From Kushneria phosphatilytica (GTDB lineage: Bacteria; Pseudomonadota; Gammaproteobacteria; Pseudomonadales; Halomonadaceae), in NCBI RefSeq assembly GCF_008247605.1, contig NZ_CP043420.1, forward strand, positions 3,348,001 through 3,412,000: 64,000 nt of DNA, given 5' to 3'. Of this stretch, positions 8,640-18,049 are shown piece after piece. Made by a program: the position numbers and the translations under genes. Positions within the stretch are counted from its first letter, which is position 1, and every line of letters starts with the position of its first letter. The notes beneath the pieces are model-generated. The model was not told where the DNA came from, did not search any database, and saw only the letters and a program-made list of their open reading frames with translations.

Positions 8640-10186
8640 ATGCTCTCGATCAAGCCGCGCACGACACTCTGAATCAGCTGCTGACCCACTTCGGCCTCGG
8701 CTCCCGCGCGCAGCCGCTGGCCAACTGGATTGCCGGCGAGGCCGTAGCCGGTAAAGGTGAGCCCATCCCCCTGACCAATCCGGCCACCGGTGGTGAGCTG
8801 GTGCGCTACGCCGATGCCGGTGAAACGCTGATTGAGCGTGCCGTGACTGCAGGAGTGGAGGCGCAGCAGGCATGGATGGCGCTCACCGCCAGCGAGCGCG
8901 GCCGGCGCATGAACGCCGCGGTGCGCATGCTCGAAGGCCATGAGGAATCACTTGCCCGGCTGGAGAGCGTGGTTGCTGGCAAGCCGATCCGCGATTGTCG
9001 TGGTGAAGTGGGCAAGGTGCGCGAGATGTTCGAGTACTACGCCGGCTGGTGCGACAAGCAGCACGGCGAGGTGATTCCGGTGCCGACCAGCCATCTCAAC
9101 TATGTGCGTCGCGTCCCCTATGGCGTGGTGGGTCAGATCACGCCGTGGAATGCGCCGATGTTCACCTGCGCCTGGCAGCTTGCGCCGGCCATTGCCGCCG
9201 GTAATGCCGCGGTGCTCAAACCTTCCGAACTCACACCCTTCTCGTCGGTGGCCGTGGCCAAACTGCTGGAGAGCGGTGGGCTACCCCCGGGACTGATCAA
9301 CATCGTCAACGGCCTCGGCCCCTCGACCGGTGCCGCCCTCACCGGTCATGACGCCATCAGCAAGCTGGTCTTTGTCGGCTCGCCCGCCAGCGGCCGGATG
9401 ATCGCCGAGACCGGCGCCCGGCGGCTGGTGCCCAGCGTGCTGGAGCTCGGCGGCAAATCCGCCAACATCATTTTCAGCGATGCCAGGCTCGATGACGCCG
9501 TGGCCGGCGCCCAGGCGGCGATCTTTGCGGCCGCCGGGCAGAGCTGCGTGGCCGGCTCACGCCTGCTGATTCAGCGCGACATCTTTGATGAAGTCATCGA
9601 GCGGGTGGCGCGCGCCGCCGAACAGATTGCCCTCGGCCTGCCGGAGGATGAGGCGACCCGCATGGGCCCGCTGCAGAATGCCCGCCAGTTCGAGCGCGTG
9701 ATGGACATGATCGAAACCGCACGTCAGGATGGCGCCCGGCTGGTGACAGGCGGCCAGCGCCCATCCGGGCTGCCGGAAGGTGCCGAGGGTTATTACCTGG
9801 CACCGACACTGCTGGCCGATGTCAAAGCCGATATGGAGATTGCTTGCGAGGAGGTCTTCGGCCCGGTACTGGTCGCCATGCCGTTTGATGACGAGGCCGA
9901 TGCCATCCGCCTGGCCAATGCCACCCGTTTCGGCCTGGCCGGCGCCGTATGGACTCAGGACCCGGCCAGAGCACACCGCGTTGCGCATCAGCTCAGGGCC
10001 GGCACCGTATGGATCAACAGTTACAAGTCGATCAGTGTGATGTCGCCCTTTGGCGGCTTCCGGGACAGTGGCTTTGGTCGTTCCAGTGGCCCGGACGGAC
10101 TGCTCGAATACACCCTGGCACAGAGTGTCTGGGTGGAAACCGGAGAAGAGGCCAGTGTGGCAATGGGTTATGGCAGCGGTCGATGA
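8636..10186 (+). CDS. NAD(P)-dependent aldehyde dehydrogenase
   Basis: A 516-residue member of the aldehyde dehydrogenase superfamily, of normal length. Visible are PWNAPMFTCAWQLAPAIAAG, the cofactor loop FVGSPASG, the catalytic-glutamate motif LELGGKSANI, the catalytic cysteine in AAGQSCVAGSRL and the EEVFGPVL signature. It oxidises an aldehyde to the carboxylate. The start overlaps the upstream hydroxyacid dehydrogenase stop by four bases. Sequence reading does not separate betaine-aldehyde, hydroxymuconic or semialdehyde types, so I leave the substrate open; the neighbours favour the semialdehyde made by that dehydrogenase. Confidence 0.93.
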   Translation: MNALDQAAHDTLNQLLTHFGLGSRAQPLANWIAGEAVAGKGEPIPLTNPATGGELVRYADAGETLIERAVTAGVEAQQAWMALTASERGRRMNAAVRMLEGHEESLARLESVVAGKPIRDCRGEVGKVREMFEYYAGWCDKQHGEVIPVPTSHLNYVRRVPYGVVGQITPWNAPMFTCAWQLAPAIAAGNAAVLKPSELTPFSSVAVAKLLESGGLPPGLINIVNGLGPSTGAALTGHDAISKLVFVGSPASGRMIAETGARRLVPSVLELGGKSANIIFSDARLDDAVAGAQAAIFAAAGQSCVAGSRLLIQRDIFDEVIERVARAAEQIALGLPEDEATRMGPLQNARQFERVMDMIETARQDGARLVTGGQRPSGLPEGAEGYYLAPTLLADVKADMEIACEEVFGPVLVAMPFDDEADAIRLANATRFGLAGAVWTQDPARAHRVAHQLRAGTVWINSYKSISVMSPFGGFRDSGFGRSSGPDGLLEYTLAQSVWVETGEEASVAMGYGSGR

Positions 10187-10312
10187 TCAGTGGACAAATC
10201 GCTCGGGCGAACATGGTCACGACATGATCATCTCCGTTATCGGTCAGGAGGCACTTCAGACACTATCGGCCCGTGCCGATGACAACATCATGACACGGGG
10301 AGGTGTCTCACC

Positions 10313-11194
10313 ATGAGCTTCGGCCTTGATCATCCGGTCATTGCAGTACGCGATCTCGAGCGCACCGCAGAGCGCGCTCGAGCACTGGGGTTTACCCTCA
10401 ATACCCGCCATCAGCACCCCTGGGGCACCGATAACCATCTGCTGCTCTTCGAGCGCAACTTCATTGAGCTGATGGCCATCATTCGGCCAGGCCAGCTCGA
10501 CTACGCGGATGACAACAACTTCCGGTTCGGGCGGCTGATCGAGTCGCGCCTGAGGCATGTTGACCGACTGGGTGATGGCATTGTCATGGTCGGGCTGGAA
10601 AGCGAGGACATGGTCCACGATCATGCCGTTCTGCTGGGGCGGGGCCTGACGCATGTGCGCCCCACCATCTTCCGCCGACTGGCGCATCTGGCCGATGGGC
10701 GGGATGAAGAAGTCGGTGTGGCGCTGGACATCATCTATCATCGCGATGCGCCCTGGCTGACCCAGTTTCTCTGTCAGCAGCTGAGCCCTGAGCTGCTCCG
10801 TCAGGATCCGAGCCTGACCGTGCATGCCAATACGGCCATCGCGCTCACCGATATCTGGTATGTCAGCAGCACCCGCCAGCGCGATCTGGGCCACTTCCGC
10901 GATATCCACGGCGAGGCGGCCATTACGCCCGAAGCAGGCGGATTCACCATCGCAACCGACAAGGGGGATTGCCACCTGTTGGACACCACCACGATGGGCG
11001 AGCGTTTTCCCCTGCTGGCCGGTCTGCCGCCCACCCCATCCCGGGCAGTAGCGCTCACGCTGGCCTGTCGCGACCTCTCTGCTGCCATGGCCCTCTGGCA
11101 GGCCAACGGTGTCGATTTCGTCCGTCATGACGAGCACCATGCGGATATTCCGCCCCATGAGCTGGGTCCACTGCTGCGCTTCGTGCAGTGCTGA
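10313..11194 (+). CDS. VOC-superfamily protein (glyoxalase-like domain)
   Basis: A 293-residue protein opening with a vicinal-oxygen-chelate fold: FGLDHPVIAVRDLERTAERA, and a histidine-rich stretch NTRHQHPWGTDNHLL. The size and the extended second half fit the glyoxalase-like (Glyoxalase_3) group rather than glyoxalase I or extradiol dioxygenases. The final segment (VALTLACRDLSAAMALWQAN) looks like a second betaalphabetabetabeta repeat. The GGGGAGGTG before ATG 10313 is a strong ribosome site. It lies 126 bp after the aldehyde dehydrogenase on the same strand and may belong to the same pathway. The reaction is unknown. Confidence 0.75.
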   Translation: MSFGLDHPVIAVRDLERTAERARALGFTLNTRHQHPWGTDNHLLLFERNFIELMAIIRPGQLDYADDNNFRFGRLIESRLRHVDRLGDGIVMVGLESEDMVHDHAVLLGRGLTHVRPTIFRRLAHLADGRDEEVGVALDIIYHRDAPWLTQFLCQQLSPELLRQDPSLTVHANTAIALTDIWYVSSTRQRDLGHFRDIHGEAAITPEAGGFTIATDKGDCHLLDTTTMGERFPLLAGLPPTPSRAVALTLACRDLSAAMALWQANGVDFVRHDEHHADIPPHELGPLLRFVQC

Positions 11195-11271
11195 AATGAT
11201 GGCGAGGGTGCGGTACTTTGGTGGGCAGCGAATCACCGATAGATCGCATCGCAATCACGGAGAGCGTGCCC

Positions 11272-11667
11272 ATGATCAGGAAAGTGGGTAATACCGAGAT
11301 CCGCTATCAGCACCGAGCGACCTGTCACTGCGGCGCCGTGGAGCTTGCGCTGACACTGCCTGACGGCATTGTCGATCCCAGGCGCTGCAACTGTTCGCTC
11401 TGCCGCAGGAAAGGCGCCATTGTGGGCTCGGTCAGCCTCGAGAATCTGCGTGTGGTCAGCGGAGAGGCGCAGTTGCGTCTCTACCAGTTCAATACCCGCA
11501 CTGCCCGACACTATTTCTGCTCGATCTGCGGCATTTACACGCATCACCAGCGTCGCTCCAATCCCGAACAGTACGGCTACAACATCGGCTGTCTCGAAGG
11601 TGTTGATCCCTTTGAACTCGGTGAGGTGCCCACCAGCGATGGGGTGCATCATCCTGCCGATCACTGA
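11272..11667 (+). CDS. GFA (glutathione-dependent formaldehyde-activating)-like protein
   Basis: A 131-residue zinc-binding protein of the GFA/CENP-V fold. The cysteine sets are visible: CHCGAVEL, CNCSLCRRKG and CSICGIYTHH. The namesake enzyme condenses formaldehyde with glutathione, but most homologues have no shown activity. I use ATG 11272, nine bases after CGGAGAG, because homology begins there; an upstream GTG frame has no support. It stands alone between the VOC gene and the SleB-like gene, with a possible weak hairpin (11679-11703) after the stop. Confidence 0.85.
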   Translation: MIRKVGNTEIRYQHRATCHCGAVELALTLPDGIVDPRRCNCSLCRRKGAIVGSVSLENLRVVSGEAQLRLYQFNTRTARHYFCSICGIYTHHQRRSNPEQYGYNIGCLEGVDPFELGEVPTSDGVHHPADH

Positions 11668-11783
11668 ATAGCTTCAGGTGGGCAGTGGCGGTCTTCCTGC
11701 CCATGGACGATCACCAACTGCCCTCGGGTTTCTTCCGAGCGCCAACCACGTAAAATGATGTTTCCATTCCCGTGGAGCTGACC

Positions 11784-12404
11784 ATGCGCCAGCGTCTGAT
11801 CACCGTTCTGCTTGCCTGCCTGCCACTGCTGCTGCTGTCATACCCGCCGGCCAATGCCGCTGATCCGTCACCCCGGGCGAAGGTGGCGGAACAGAAGGCC
11901 CGAGTGCTGGAAAAAACCGCTTCCGCTGATGGAACGGCCACGGCGCCGCCCGATGTCACCATTACCAAAGCCGGTGTGCAGGCCGTGGACCCCAATGGCA
12001 CGGCGCCACTGGATGATGCCATCACCTGCCTGGCGCGCACCGTCTACTGGGAAGCCCGCGGCACCGATACCCGCGAGATGGAAGCCGTGGCCGAGGTGGT
12101 CATGAACCGGCTGGCCAGCCCCGATTTTCCCAATACCGTGTGCGGCGTGGTCCGCCAGGGCTCGGAGCAGGGTAACTGCCAGTTCTCCTGGTGGTGCGAT
12201 GGTCGCCCGGACGAGGCCGACAGCGAGAAGGCGTATACCTACTCCCGGGAAATCGCCCGACGCGCCCTCAACGGCGATCTGCCACAGCGCACACGTGGCG
12301 CGCTCTTTTTCCATCACCGCGGTGTCTCACCCGCCTGGGCTGATCACTTTACCCGCACGGTCAGCACTCAGGAGTTCATCTTCTACAAGCCGAAGAAGGG
12401 GTAG
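11784..12404 (+). CDS. Secreted SleB-like cell-wall hydrolase
   Basis: A 206-residue exported protein. A classical signal peptide (MRQRLITVLLACLPLLLLS, cleavage near ANA-AD) is followed by a linker and a Hydrolase_2 (SleB-like) domain from about residue 75: LARTVYWEARG, EVVMNRLASPDFPNTVC and QFSWWCDG. The conserved glutamate in WEARG is the presumed catalytic residue. Family members cleave peptidoglycan, as in spore cortex lysis; in a Gram-negative this implies a periplasmic remodelling role. ATG 11784 is preferred over GTG 11772 because GGAG lies six bases before it. The stop is four bases from that of the convergent cupin gene. Confidence 0.88.
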   Translation: MRQRLITVLLACLPLLLLSYPPANAADPSPRAKVAEQKARVLEKTASADGTATAPPDVTITKAGVQAVDPNGTAPLDDAITCLARTVYWEARGTDTREMEAVAEVVMNRLASPDFPNTVCGVVRQGSEQGNCQFSWWCDGRPDEADSEKAYTYSREIARRALNGDLPQRTRGALFFHHRGVSPAWADHFTRTVSTQEFIFYKPKKG

Positions 12405-12408
12405 GCGC

Positions 12409-12894
12409 TCAGGCGCCCGGTTCGCCTTCCCAGTAATCACGCTCGTCGCTGTAACGACCGACGAAGCGCGTCTGTTCCCCTTCCGGCGTATGGCTCTTGA
12501 CCAGAAACTTGCCGGAGTCGGGGTACTCGATCATCTCTGCGCGTGCCCGGGTGGAAACGGCCAGATATTTCAGCGGTTGGGCACCGGTATTGATCAGCTG
12601 GTGTGCCGTCTCTGTGCCGCCGGCCGGAGCCCCCAGCACATCGCCGGCCCCGACCGGATGGCGCTGCAGGCCAAAGCGATACTCGCCTTCGCCCTCGAGG
12701 ATCACGAACAGCTCATCCTCGACCTGGTGATTATGGAAGGGGCAGGCGCTCTTGCCCGGCGCCACCTCGTTGTAGCGCGCGCCCAGGCCCTGCAGGCCAA
12801 TCAGCTCAGCGAAGGCGCAATCCTGCGACTCGAACAGCGCGCCCTGGCGAGTCTGTTCGAGTTCAAGCTGATCCAGAGTGATCACGGGATGCAT
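12409..12894 (-). CDS. Cupin-domain protein
   Basis: A 161-residue single-domain cupin. The metal-binding motif is visible as PFHNHQVEDELFVILEGEG and the second motif as GAGDVLGAPAGGTETAHQLIN. Small cupins of this kind can be isomerases, dioxygenases or sugar-binding proteins, and nothing here decides between them. It follows the inorganic pyrophosphatase gene on the same strand after 48 bp and is probably co-transcribed with it. No signal peptide is visible. Confidence 0.85.
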   Translation of the reverse strand: MHPVITLDQLELEQTRQGALFESQDCAFAELIGLQGLGARYNEVAPGKSACPFHNHQVEDELFVILEGEGEYRFGLQRHPVGAGDVLGAPAGGTETAHQLINTGAQPLKYLAVSTRARAEMIEYPDSGKFLVKSHTPEGEQTRFVGRYSDERDYWEGEPGA

Positions 12895-12942
12895 GATGGT
12901 GTCCTCATCACGGGGTTGAACCGGCGCAGCAGATCCGTCATT

Positions 12943-13473
12943 TCATGACCTGCTGCGGCCCCCTTCCAGCAACTGCTGCGCGGCCTTCGGGCCCTCGTAG
13001 CCATGCACATTCATCTCCCGATCAAGCATGCGGTTGTAGGAGAGAAAGAACTGCTCGATATCCCAGGCCAGACCTTCACGGGTCTCTTCCAGCCGATCAA
13101 CGCCCGCATAGGCCCGGGAGAGATTGGCGACCGCAATCAGCCGGTCATTGCGTACCATCTCGCCATCCTCGTCCTGTTCGAGTTCGAGCACACCAATCAG
13201 GCGTGATTTGACCAGCGTGCCGGGCGGCACGGCACCATCCAGCAGCAGGATCACATCCATCGGGTCACCATCGGGGCCAAGCGTGCCCGGAATGAATCCG
13301 AAACTGAATGGAAACAGCATCGCCTCGGGCAGTTCCAGCGACCACTGGAACAGTCCGGTCGAGTGATCGAGATCGTATTTCTGTCGGCTGCCCTTGGGCG
13401 TCTCGATAATGACGTTGATATCGCCGCTGTCATCCACGGCAGCCATGCTGTTTACTGCGTCCATTGGCATCAT
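12943..13473 (-). CDS. ppa: Inorganic pyrophosphatase, family I
   Basis: A 176-residue soluble family-I pyrophosphatase, which hydrolyses PPi to two phosphates with Mg2+. The family signature D-x-D-P-x-D is present in GPDGDPMDVILL, preceded by FPFSFGFIPGTLG. The size equals the bacterial hexameric type, though the sequence is divergent from the Escherichia coli housekeeping enzyme, so this may be a second, accessory copy. The first of several N-terminal methionines (13473) is taken as the start. It leads a two-gene unit with the cupin. Confidence 0.85.
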   Translation of the reverse strand: MMPMDAVNSMAAVDDSGDINVIIETPKGSRQKYDLDHSTGLFQWSLELPEAMLFPFSFGFIPGTLGPDGDPMDVILLLDGAVPPGTLVKSRLIGVLELEQDEDGEMVRNDRLIAVANLSRAYAGVDRLEETREGLAWDIEQFFLSYNRMLDREMNVHGYEGPKAAQQLLEGGRSRS

Positions 13474-13559
13474 GAGCGTTCTCCGGTCCTGCAGGTCATT
13501 GGCACGGCTCTGCCCATACCCGGTCGGTTAAGTACCATTGCGGTACACGTCCTGCAAAG

Positions 13560-14477
13560 CTAGCTGCTGTACCCCCTGAACGCCCGCATCCAGCTGCCGA
13601 GATGACGCAGCAGCTTGAGACTGGCCTGGGGCTGGCGACGGCCGACCCGCGTAATCATGTGCGCCTGGGAGGTGCGAAACGTCTCGCAGGCGATCGAGCG
13701 GGCGACCACGCTGCCTGCCTCCAGCTCATGAGCCACGGCAAACCGCGGCAGGAAGGTGATGTTCATGCCGGCCAGTACCGAGTGGCGCAACACGGCCATG
13801 GAATTGGTCTCAAGGCTGACCCAGGGGCGCAGGGCGGCCTCGGCAAAGGCCTGATCGACCAGCGTGCGCACGCCATGACCAGGCTTCCAGAGCGCCGCCG
13901 GCGCTTCAGCCAGCTGTTCCAGGGTCAGCGGGGTCGGAATCTCGGTCAGTGGGTGTCCGGGCGGACAGATCGCCATCAGCGGTTGAGCGCTGGAGTGCCA
14001 GAAGCGCAGTTGAGGATGAATACGCTCATGAAACATCAGTCCGATGTGGGCCTGATCCTCGACCACGGCCTCGATGATGTCATCGGTCCCGGCCAGCCGC
14101 ACATCGAGTCGGATATCCCGATAACGTTCGGTGAAGGTTTTCAGCGGCGTATCGATGAGATCACCGATGAAGCCTTCCCCCACCACCAGCATGATGGTAC
14201 CGGTCTCAAGGCGCTGATGCGCTTCAAGCCGGGCGACAAAATCCCCATCCAGAGTGCTGCGCTGCCGGCAATAATCCAGCACCATCTCCCCCACCAGCGT
14301 GGGTCGCACGCCGCGTGGCGTGCGTTCCAGCAGGGGCGCATCAAAGGCCTGCTCCAGCAGGGCGATCTGTCGGCTGACCGCGGAAGGGGCAATATTCAGC
14401 CGCGCCGCCGCCCGACGCAGCGAGCCGGATTCGGCCGTCACCTGGAAGTAGACCAGTCGCTGGTGCGGAATATCCAT
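13560..14477 (-). CDS. LysR-family transcriptional regulator
   Basis: A 305-residue LysR-type regulator with the N-terminal helix-turn-helix (GSLRRAAARLNIAPSAVSRQ, residues about 17-36) and a normal-length effector domain. Start ATG 14477 (MDIPHQRLVYFQV) fits the family. It is divergent from the Lrp-type gene at 14615, sharing a 137-bp promoter region. Its targets are not obvious: downstream on its strand lie the pyrophosphatase-cupin genes, and upstream the Lrp gene and the convergent TRAP/GGT operon. Confidence 0.9.
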   Translation of the reverse strand: MDIPHQRLVYFQVTAESGSLRRAAARLNIAPSAVSRQIALLEQAFDAPLLERTPRGVRPTLVGEMVLDYCRQRSTLDGDFVARLEAHQRLETGTIMLVVGEGFIGDLIDTPLKTFTERYRDIRLDVRLAGTDDIIEAVVEDQAHIGLMFHERIHPQLRFWHSSAQPLMAICPPGHPLTEIPTPLTLEQLAEAPAALWKPGHGVRTLVDQAFAEAALRPWVSLETNSMAVLRHSVLAGMNITFLPRFAVAHELEAGSVVARSIACETFRTSQAHMITRVGRRQPQASLKLLRHLGSWMRAFRGYSS

Positions 14478-14614
14478 GGTCGCGCCATCCTGAGCCTGTT
14501 CTCACCATTAGTTCACCGCCTCGACGGCTGGTCAACGCGACATCGGGGGACCGTCGCGGAGACTGTCCGGCATGATACTGTAGCCTTTTGTCACTACGCC
14601 GGTAAGCGACAGTC

Positions 14615-15061
14615 ATGAACAAGCTCGACAGCGCCCTGCTCAATCTGCTGCTCAAGGATGGCCGCATGTCCTATGCCGACATGGCCCGTGAACTCGATAT
14701 CTCCCGCGCTCATGCCCGGGATCGGGTGCAGCAGCTGGTCGACAGCGGCGTGATCGAGCAGTTCACCGCCGTGGTCAACCCCGCCCGGCTGGGCAAGGTG
14801 ATCTCCACCTTTGTCGATCTCAAGGTGGCGCCCTGGGCACTGGAGGAGATCGCCGAGGAGCTGGCGGAGTGTCAGGAGGTGATCAACCTCTACATCATGA
14901 GTGACCTGCGCAGCCTGCACATTCACACCCTGACCGACAGCCAGGAGAGCTTTGACAGCTTCGCCCGCCGCCACCTGCTGGGGCGCGAGGCGATTATCTC
15001 GGTCAACTGCACCAACCTGCTCGCAAGGGTCAAACATGGTGAGGGCGGCGCCAAGCTTTAG
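14615..15061 (+). CDS. Lrp/AsnC-family regulator
   Basis: A 148-residue Lrp/AsnC-type regulator. The helix-turn-helix lies at about residues 5-50 (LLLKDGRMSYADMARELDIS) and the ligand-binding RAM-like domain follows (LGKVISTFVDLKVAPWALEE). Members sense amino acids and control their uptake or breakdown. It is convergent with the gamma-glutamyltransferase gene that ends the TRAP operon 32 bp away, so that operon is a plausible target, although this is inference from position alone. Confidence 0.88.
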   Translation: MNKLDSALLNLLLKDGRMSYADMARELDISRAHARDRVQQLVDSGVIEQFTAVVNPARLGKVISTFVDLKVAPWALEEIAEELAECQEVINLYIMSDLRSLHIHTLTDSQESFDSFARRHLLGREAIISVNCTNLLARVKHGEGGAKL

Positions 15062-15092
15062 TCAGGCCCTGGCCCTCGGGTTTCCGGCCGCC

Positions 15093-16676
15093 TCAGAACG
15101 CTGATACTTCTCCATCGCTGCGCGGATCAGCGCCGCCTTCAAGGCATCCATCGGCGTGGCGGGCCACGGCGCCGGCATGGCCCATGGCGTCGCTGTAGGG
15201 GGCCAGCAGCTCCACCTCATGACCGGCGGCCCTGAGATCGTCGATCAGTGCGGCGTCAAAGCGCGACTCCAGCTTGAGCGTGGTGCTCTCCTCGCCCCAG
15301 GTGCGTCCGAGCAGCCAGCGCGGCGCCGTAATTGCCTGTTGCAGCGGCTGGCCGAAGTGCACATGGCGGGTGAAGATCGCCGCCTGGGTCTGCGGCTGTC
15401 CTTCACCCCCCATGGTGCCGTACACCAGCGTCTCGCCATTATCGAGACGCGCCAGTGCAGGATTCAGGGTATGAAACGGCAGTCGCCCCGGCAGCAGTGC
15501 CTGGCGGGCGTTCGGGGTCAGCGAGAAGCCGATGCCGCGGTTCTGCCACAGCACGCCGGTCGAAGGCAGCACCAGGCCGGACCCGAACTCCCAGTAAGTG
15601 CTCTGGATAAAGCTCACCGCCCGGCCCTCACCATCGATGCAGCCCATCCATACCGTATCGCCGGCATCAATCGGCTGCGGCCAGGCCATGGCCCGTTGGG
15701 GGTCGATGGCAGTCGCCAGTTGATCGAGATGCTCGTCAGACAGCAGCGCCTCGGGGTCGAGCGTCATCCAGCGTGGATCGGTAACGTAACGGTCCCGGTC
15801 AAGAAACGCCTGCTTGGTCGCCTCGATCAGACCGTGCAGATGCGCAAAGCTCTCTGCGCGCGAGCTCCCCAGCCGGTCAAAGATGCCGAGGATCATCAGC
15901 GAAGCGACGCCCTGAGTAGGTGGTGGCAGGTTCCAGACCCGGCCCTGACGCACCGCCCGCGACAGCGGTGTGACCCACTGCGGTGCGTAGCCCTGCAGAT
16001 CAGCGTGACGCAGCGGACTGCCCAGCCGCTCAAGATCCTCCCCCATCGCGGCCCCCAGCTCGCCACGATAGAAATCATCCAGCCCGGCGCGGGCGAGTTG
16101 CTCCAGCGTCTCGGCCAGGCGCGGCTGACGCAGTACGGCCCCCTCTGTCGGTGCGGCCCCCGCCATCATCAGATGCTCGGCAAAGCCCGGCACCTTGGCC
16201 AGTGCCTCGAATCGACTTGCGGTCAGCGACGCCTGACTGCGACTCACCGGGATGCCGTGCCGGGCATGCTCAGCGGCCGGCGCCAGCAGCCGGGCAAGCG
16301 GCAGCCGCCCACCCCACTGTTGCGAGAGCGTCAGTGCATCGCGCCAGCCGCCCACGGTGCCGGCCGTGGTCAACGCCGCCAGCGGCCCGCGCGCAGGGAT
16401 GCGTTGATGACCGGCATAGAAGTCGCGATCGGCCAGCTGCGCGGCACACCCACAGGCCTGAAGGCCGACAGGCGCCTGCCCGGGTTCGGCAATCAGCCAG
16501 AAGCCGTCGCCTCCCAGGGCATTCATGTGCGGATAGGCCACGGCGATGGCGGCCGCAGCGGCCACCATTGCCTCGATGGCGTTACCGCCCTCCTGGAGCA
16601 CATCCCGCCCCGCTCGGGAAGCCAGGTAGTGTGGCGCGACCATCATGCCGCGACGCGCCGGGGGTGAATCCTGCAT
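15093..16676 (-). CDS. Gamma-glutamyltransferase-family protein
   Basis: A 527-residue Ntn-hydrolase of the gamma-glutamyltranspeptidase family, made as a precursor that cleaves itself before a threonine. The probable nucleophile is the threonine in AGDTVWMGCID, near residue 341; the N-terminal subunit motif GGNAIEAMVAAA and the C-terminal TMGGEGQPQTQA are also present. Unlike classical GGT there is no signal peptide, so it is probably cytoplasmic and may hydrolyse a gamma-glutamyl or acyl amide. ATG 16676 follows TGGAGA. It is the last gene of a TRAP operon, 50 bp after dctM, so its substrate is probably what that transporter brings in. Confidence 0.88.
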   Translation of the reverse strand: MQDSPPARRGMMVAPHYLASRAGRDVLQEGGNAIEAMVAAAAAIAVAYPHMNALGGDGFWLIAEPGQAPVGLQACGCAAQLADRDFYAGHQRIPARGPLAALTTAGTVGGWRDALTLSQQWGGRLPLARLLAPAAEHARHGIPVSRSQASLTASRFEALAKVPGFAEHLMMAGAAPTEGAVLRQPRLAETLEQLARAGLDDFYRGELGAAMGEDLERLGSPLRHADLQGYAPQWVTPLSRAVRQGRVWNLPPPTQGVASLMILGIFDRLGSSRAESFAHLHGLIEATKQAFLDRDRYVTDPRWMTLDPEALLSDEHLDQLATAIDPQRAMAWPQPIDAGDTVWMGCIDGEGRAVSFIQSTYWEFGSGLVLPSTGVLWQNRGIGFSLTPNARQALLPGRLPFHTLNPALARLDNGETLVYGTMGGEGQPQTQAAIFTRHVHFGQPLQQAITAPRWLLGRTWGEESTTLKLESRFDAALIDDLRAAGHEVELLAPYSDAMGHAGAVARHADGCLEGGADPRSDGEVSAF

Positions 16677-16726
16677 GGCGAGATCTCCAGACTGTCACCG
16701 TTCAATAACCGCAGCAGCTGCCTGCC

Positions 16727-18049
16727 CTACCAGCCAATGGCGTTGGGCAACCAGGTCACCAGCGCCGGGAACAGGCAGAGCAGTACCAGCGCCAGAAACT
16801 GAATGCCGATGTAGGGCAGCACCCCGGCATAGATATCGCGGGTGGAAATTTCCGGGGGCGCCACCCCCTTGAGATAGAACAGCGACCAGCCGAACGGCGG
16901 TGTCAGAAAAGAGGTCTGCAGGTTCATCGCCACCAGGATGCACAACCACGCCAGATCCGTGCCCTGAGCCTGAAAATACGGCAGCAGCAGCGGCAGCACG
17001 ATGTAGGAGATTTCGATCCAGTCGAGGAAGAAGCCGAGCAGAAAGATCAGCGCCATCATGAAGATGATGCCGCCCCACACCCCACCGGGCAGGAACTCGA
17101 ACAGCGAATCGATCAGCCGGTCACCACCCAGTCCACGGAAGGCCAGACTGAATACCTGCGCGGCAATCAGCACGAACATCGTCATGCCGGTGATCTTGAA
17201 GGTCGAGATGACCGTTTCACTCATGACCGACAGATTCAGCCGACCGGTGCAGGCCACCAGGAGGATGGCGCCGATCGCCCCCATCGAGGCCGCTTCGGTG
17301 GGGGCTGCAATCCCCCCGATGATCGATCCCAGCACCAGTACGATCAGTGCCAGAGGCGGCGCCACTACCTTCACCAGGTCGAGCATCAGAGTGCCGGTGG
17401 ATACGCCGGCACGCTCCTCGGCATCGATCGGCGGCATCCGCTCGGGGCGCCGCCAGGCCATCGCTACCAGATAGAGCACATAGAGGCCGGAGAGCAGCAA
17501 TCCCGGTATCAGCGCGCCGGCAAACAGGGTACCGACCGATTCACCGGAGATATCGGACAGCACGATCAGGACCAGGCTGGGCGGAATGATCTGCCCTAGC
17601 GTACCGGCCGCACAGATGGTGCCGCAGGCCAGCGACTTGCTGTAGTGCCGTGCCAGCAGGGTGGGCAGGCTGATCAGCCCCACGGTCACCACGGTCGCCG
17701 CCACGATGCCGGTGGAAGCGCCCATCAGCACACCCACGATCACGATCGCCATGGCCATGCCCCCGGGGCGCTGGCCGGCCACATGCCCGATCACTTCGAG
17801 CATGCGCTCGGCAAGCCGCGACTTCTCCAGCATCACCCCCATGAACACGAACAGCGGAATGGCCAGCAGGGTGTAATTGGTCACCACGCCGAAGACCCGC
17901 AGCGGCAGCAGCCCGAACAGCGCCGGACCAAAGCCGACGATACCGAACACGATGCCACTGGAGGCCAGCGCAAACGGTACCGGAATGCCGATCAGCAGCA
18001 GCGCGAACAGGGCCACCACCATCCACACGGAAAGCAGCTCAATGCCCAT
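16727..18049 (-). CDS. dctM: TRAP transporter large permease, DctM-type
   Basis: A 440-residue integral membrane protein of the DctM family with about twelve helices; the N-terminal VVALFALLLIGIPVPFALAS and the ASTGIVAATVVTVGLISLP segment are typical. It forms the Na+-driven transport channel together with the DctQ subunit at 18039. Its start overlaps the dctQ stop by 11 bases, indicating coupled translation. The gamma-glutamyltransferase-like gene follows after 50 bp. Confidence 0.93.
   Translation of the reverse strand: MGIELLSVWMVVALFALLLIGIPVPFALASSGIVFGIVGFGPALFGLLPLRVFGVVTNYTLLAIPLFVFMGVMLEKSRLAERMLEVIGHVAGQRPGGMAMAIVIVGVLMGASTGIVAATVVTVGLISLPTLLARHYSKSLACGTICAAGTLGQIIPPSLVLIVLSDISGESVGTLFAGALIPGLLLSGLYVLYLVAMAWRRPERMPPIDAEERAGVSTGTLMLDLVKVVAPPLALIVLVLGSIIGGIAAPTEAASMGAIGAILLVACTGRLNLSVMSETVISTFKITGMTMFVLIAAQVFSLAFRGLGGDRLIDSLFEFLPGGVWGGIIFMMALIFLLGFFLDWIEISYIVLPLLLPYFQAQGTDLAWLCILVAMNLQTSFLTPPFGWSLFYLKGVAPPEISTRDIYAGVLPYIGIQFLALVLLCLFPALVTWLPNAIGW

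Noticed and set aside
15156..16667. A 503-codon plus-strand open frame opposite the GGT-family gene
   Set aside because: It is the mirror of a clearly recognisable gamma-glutamyltransferase homologue, shows no domain and is rich in Arg, Gln and His, as shadow frames of GC-rich genes are.
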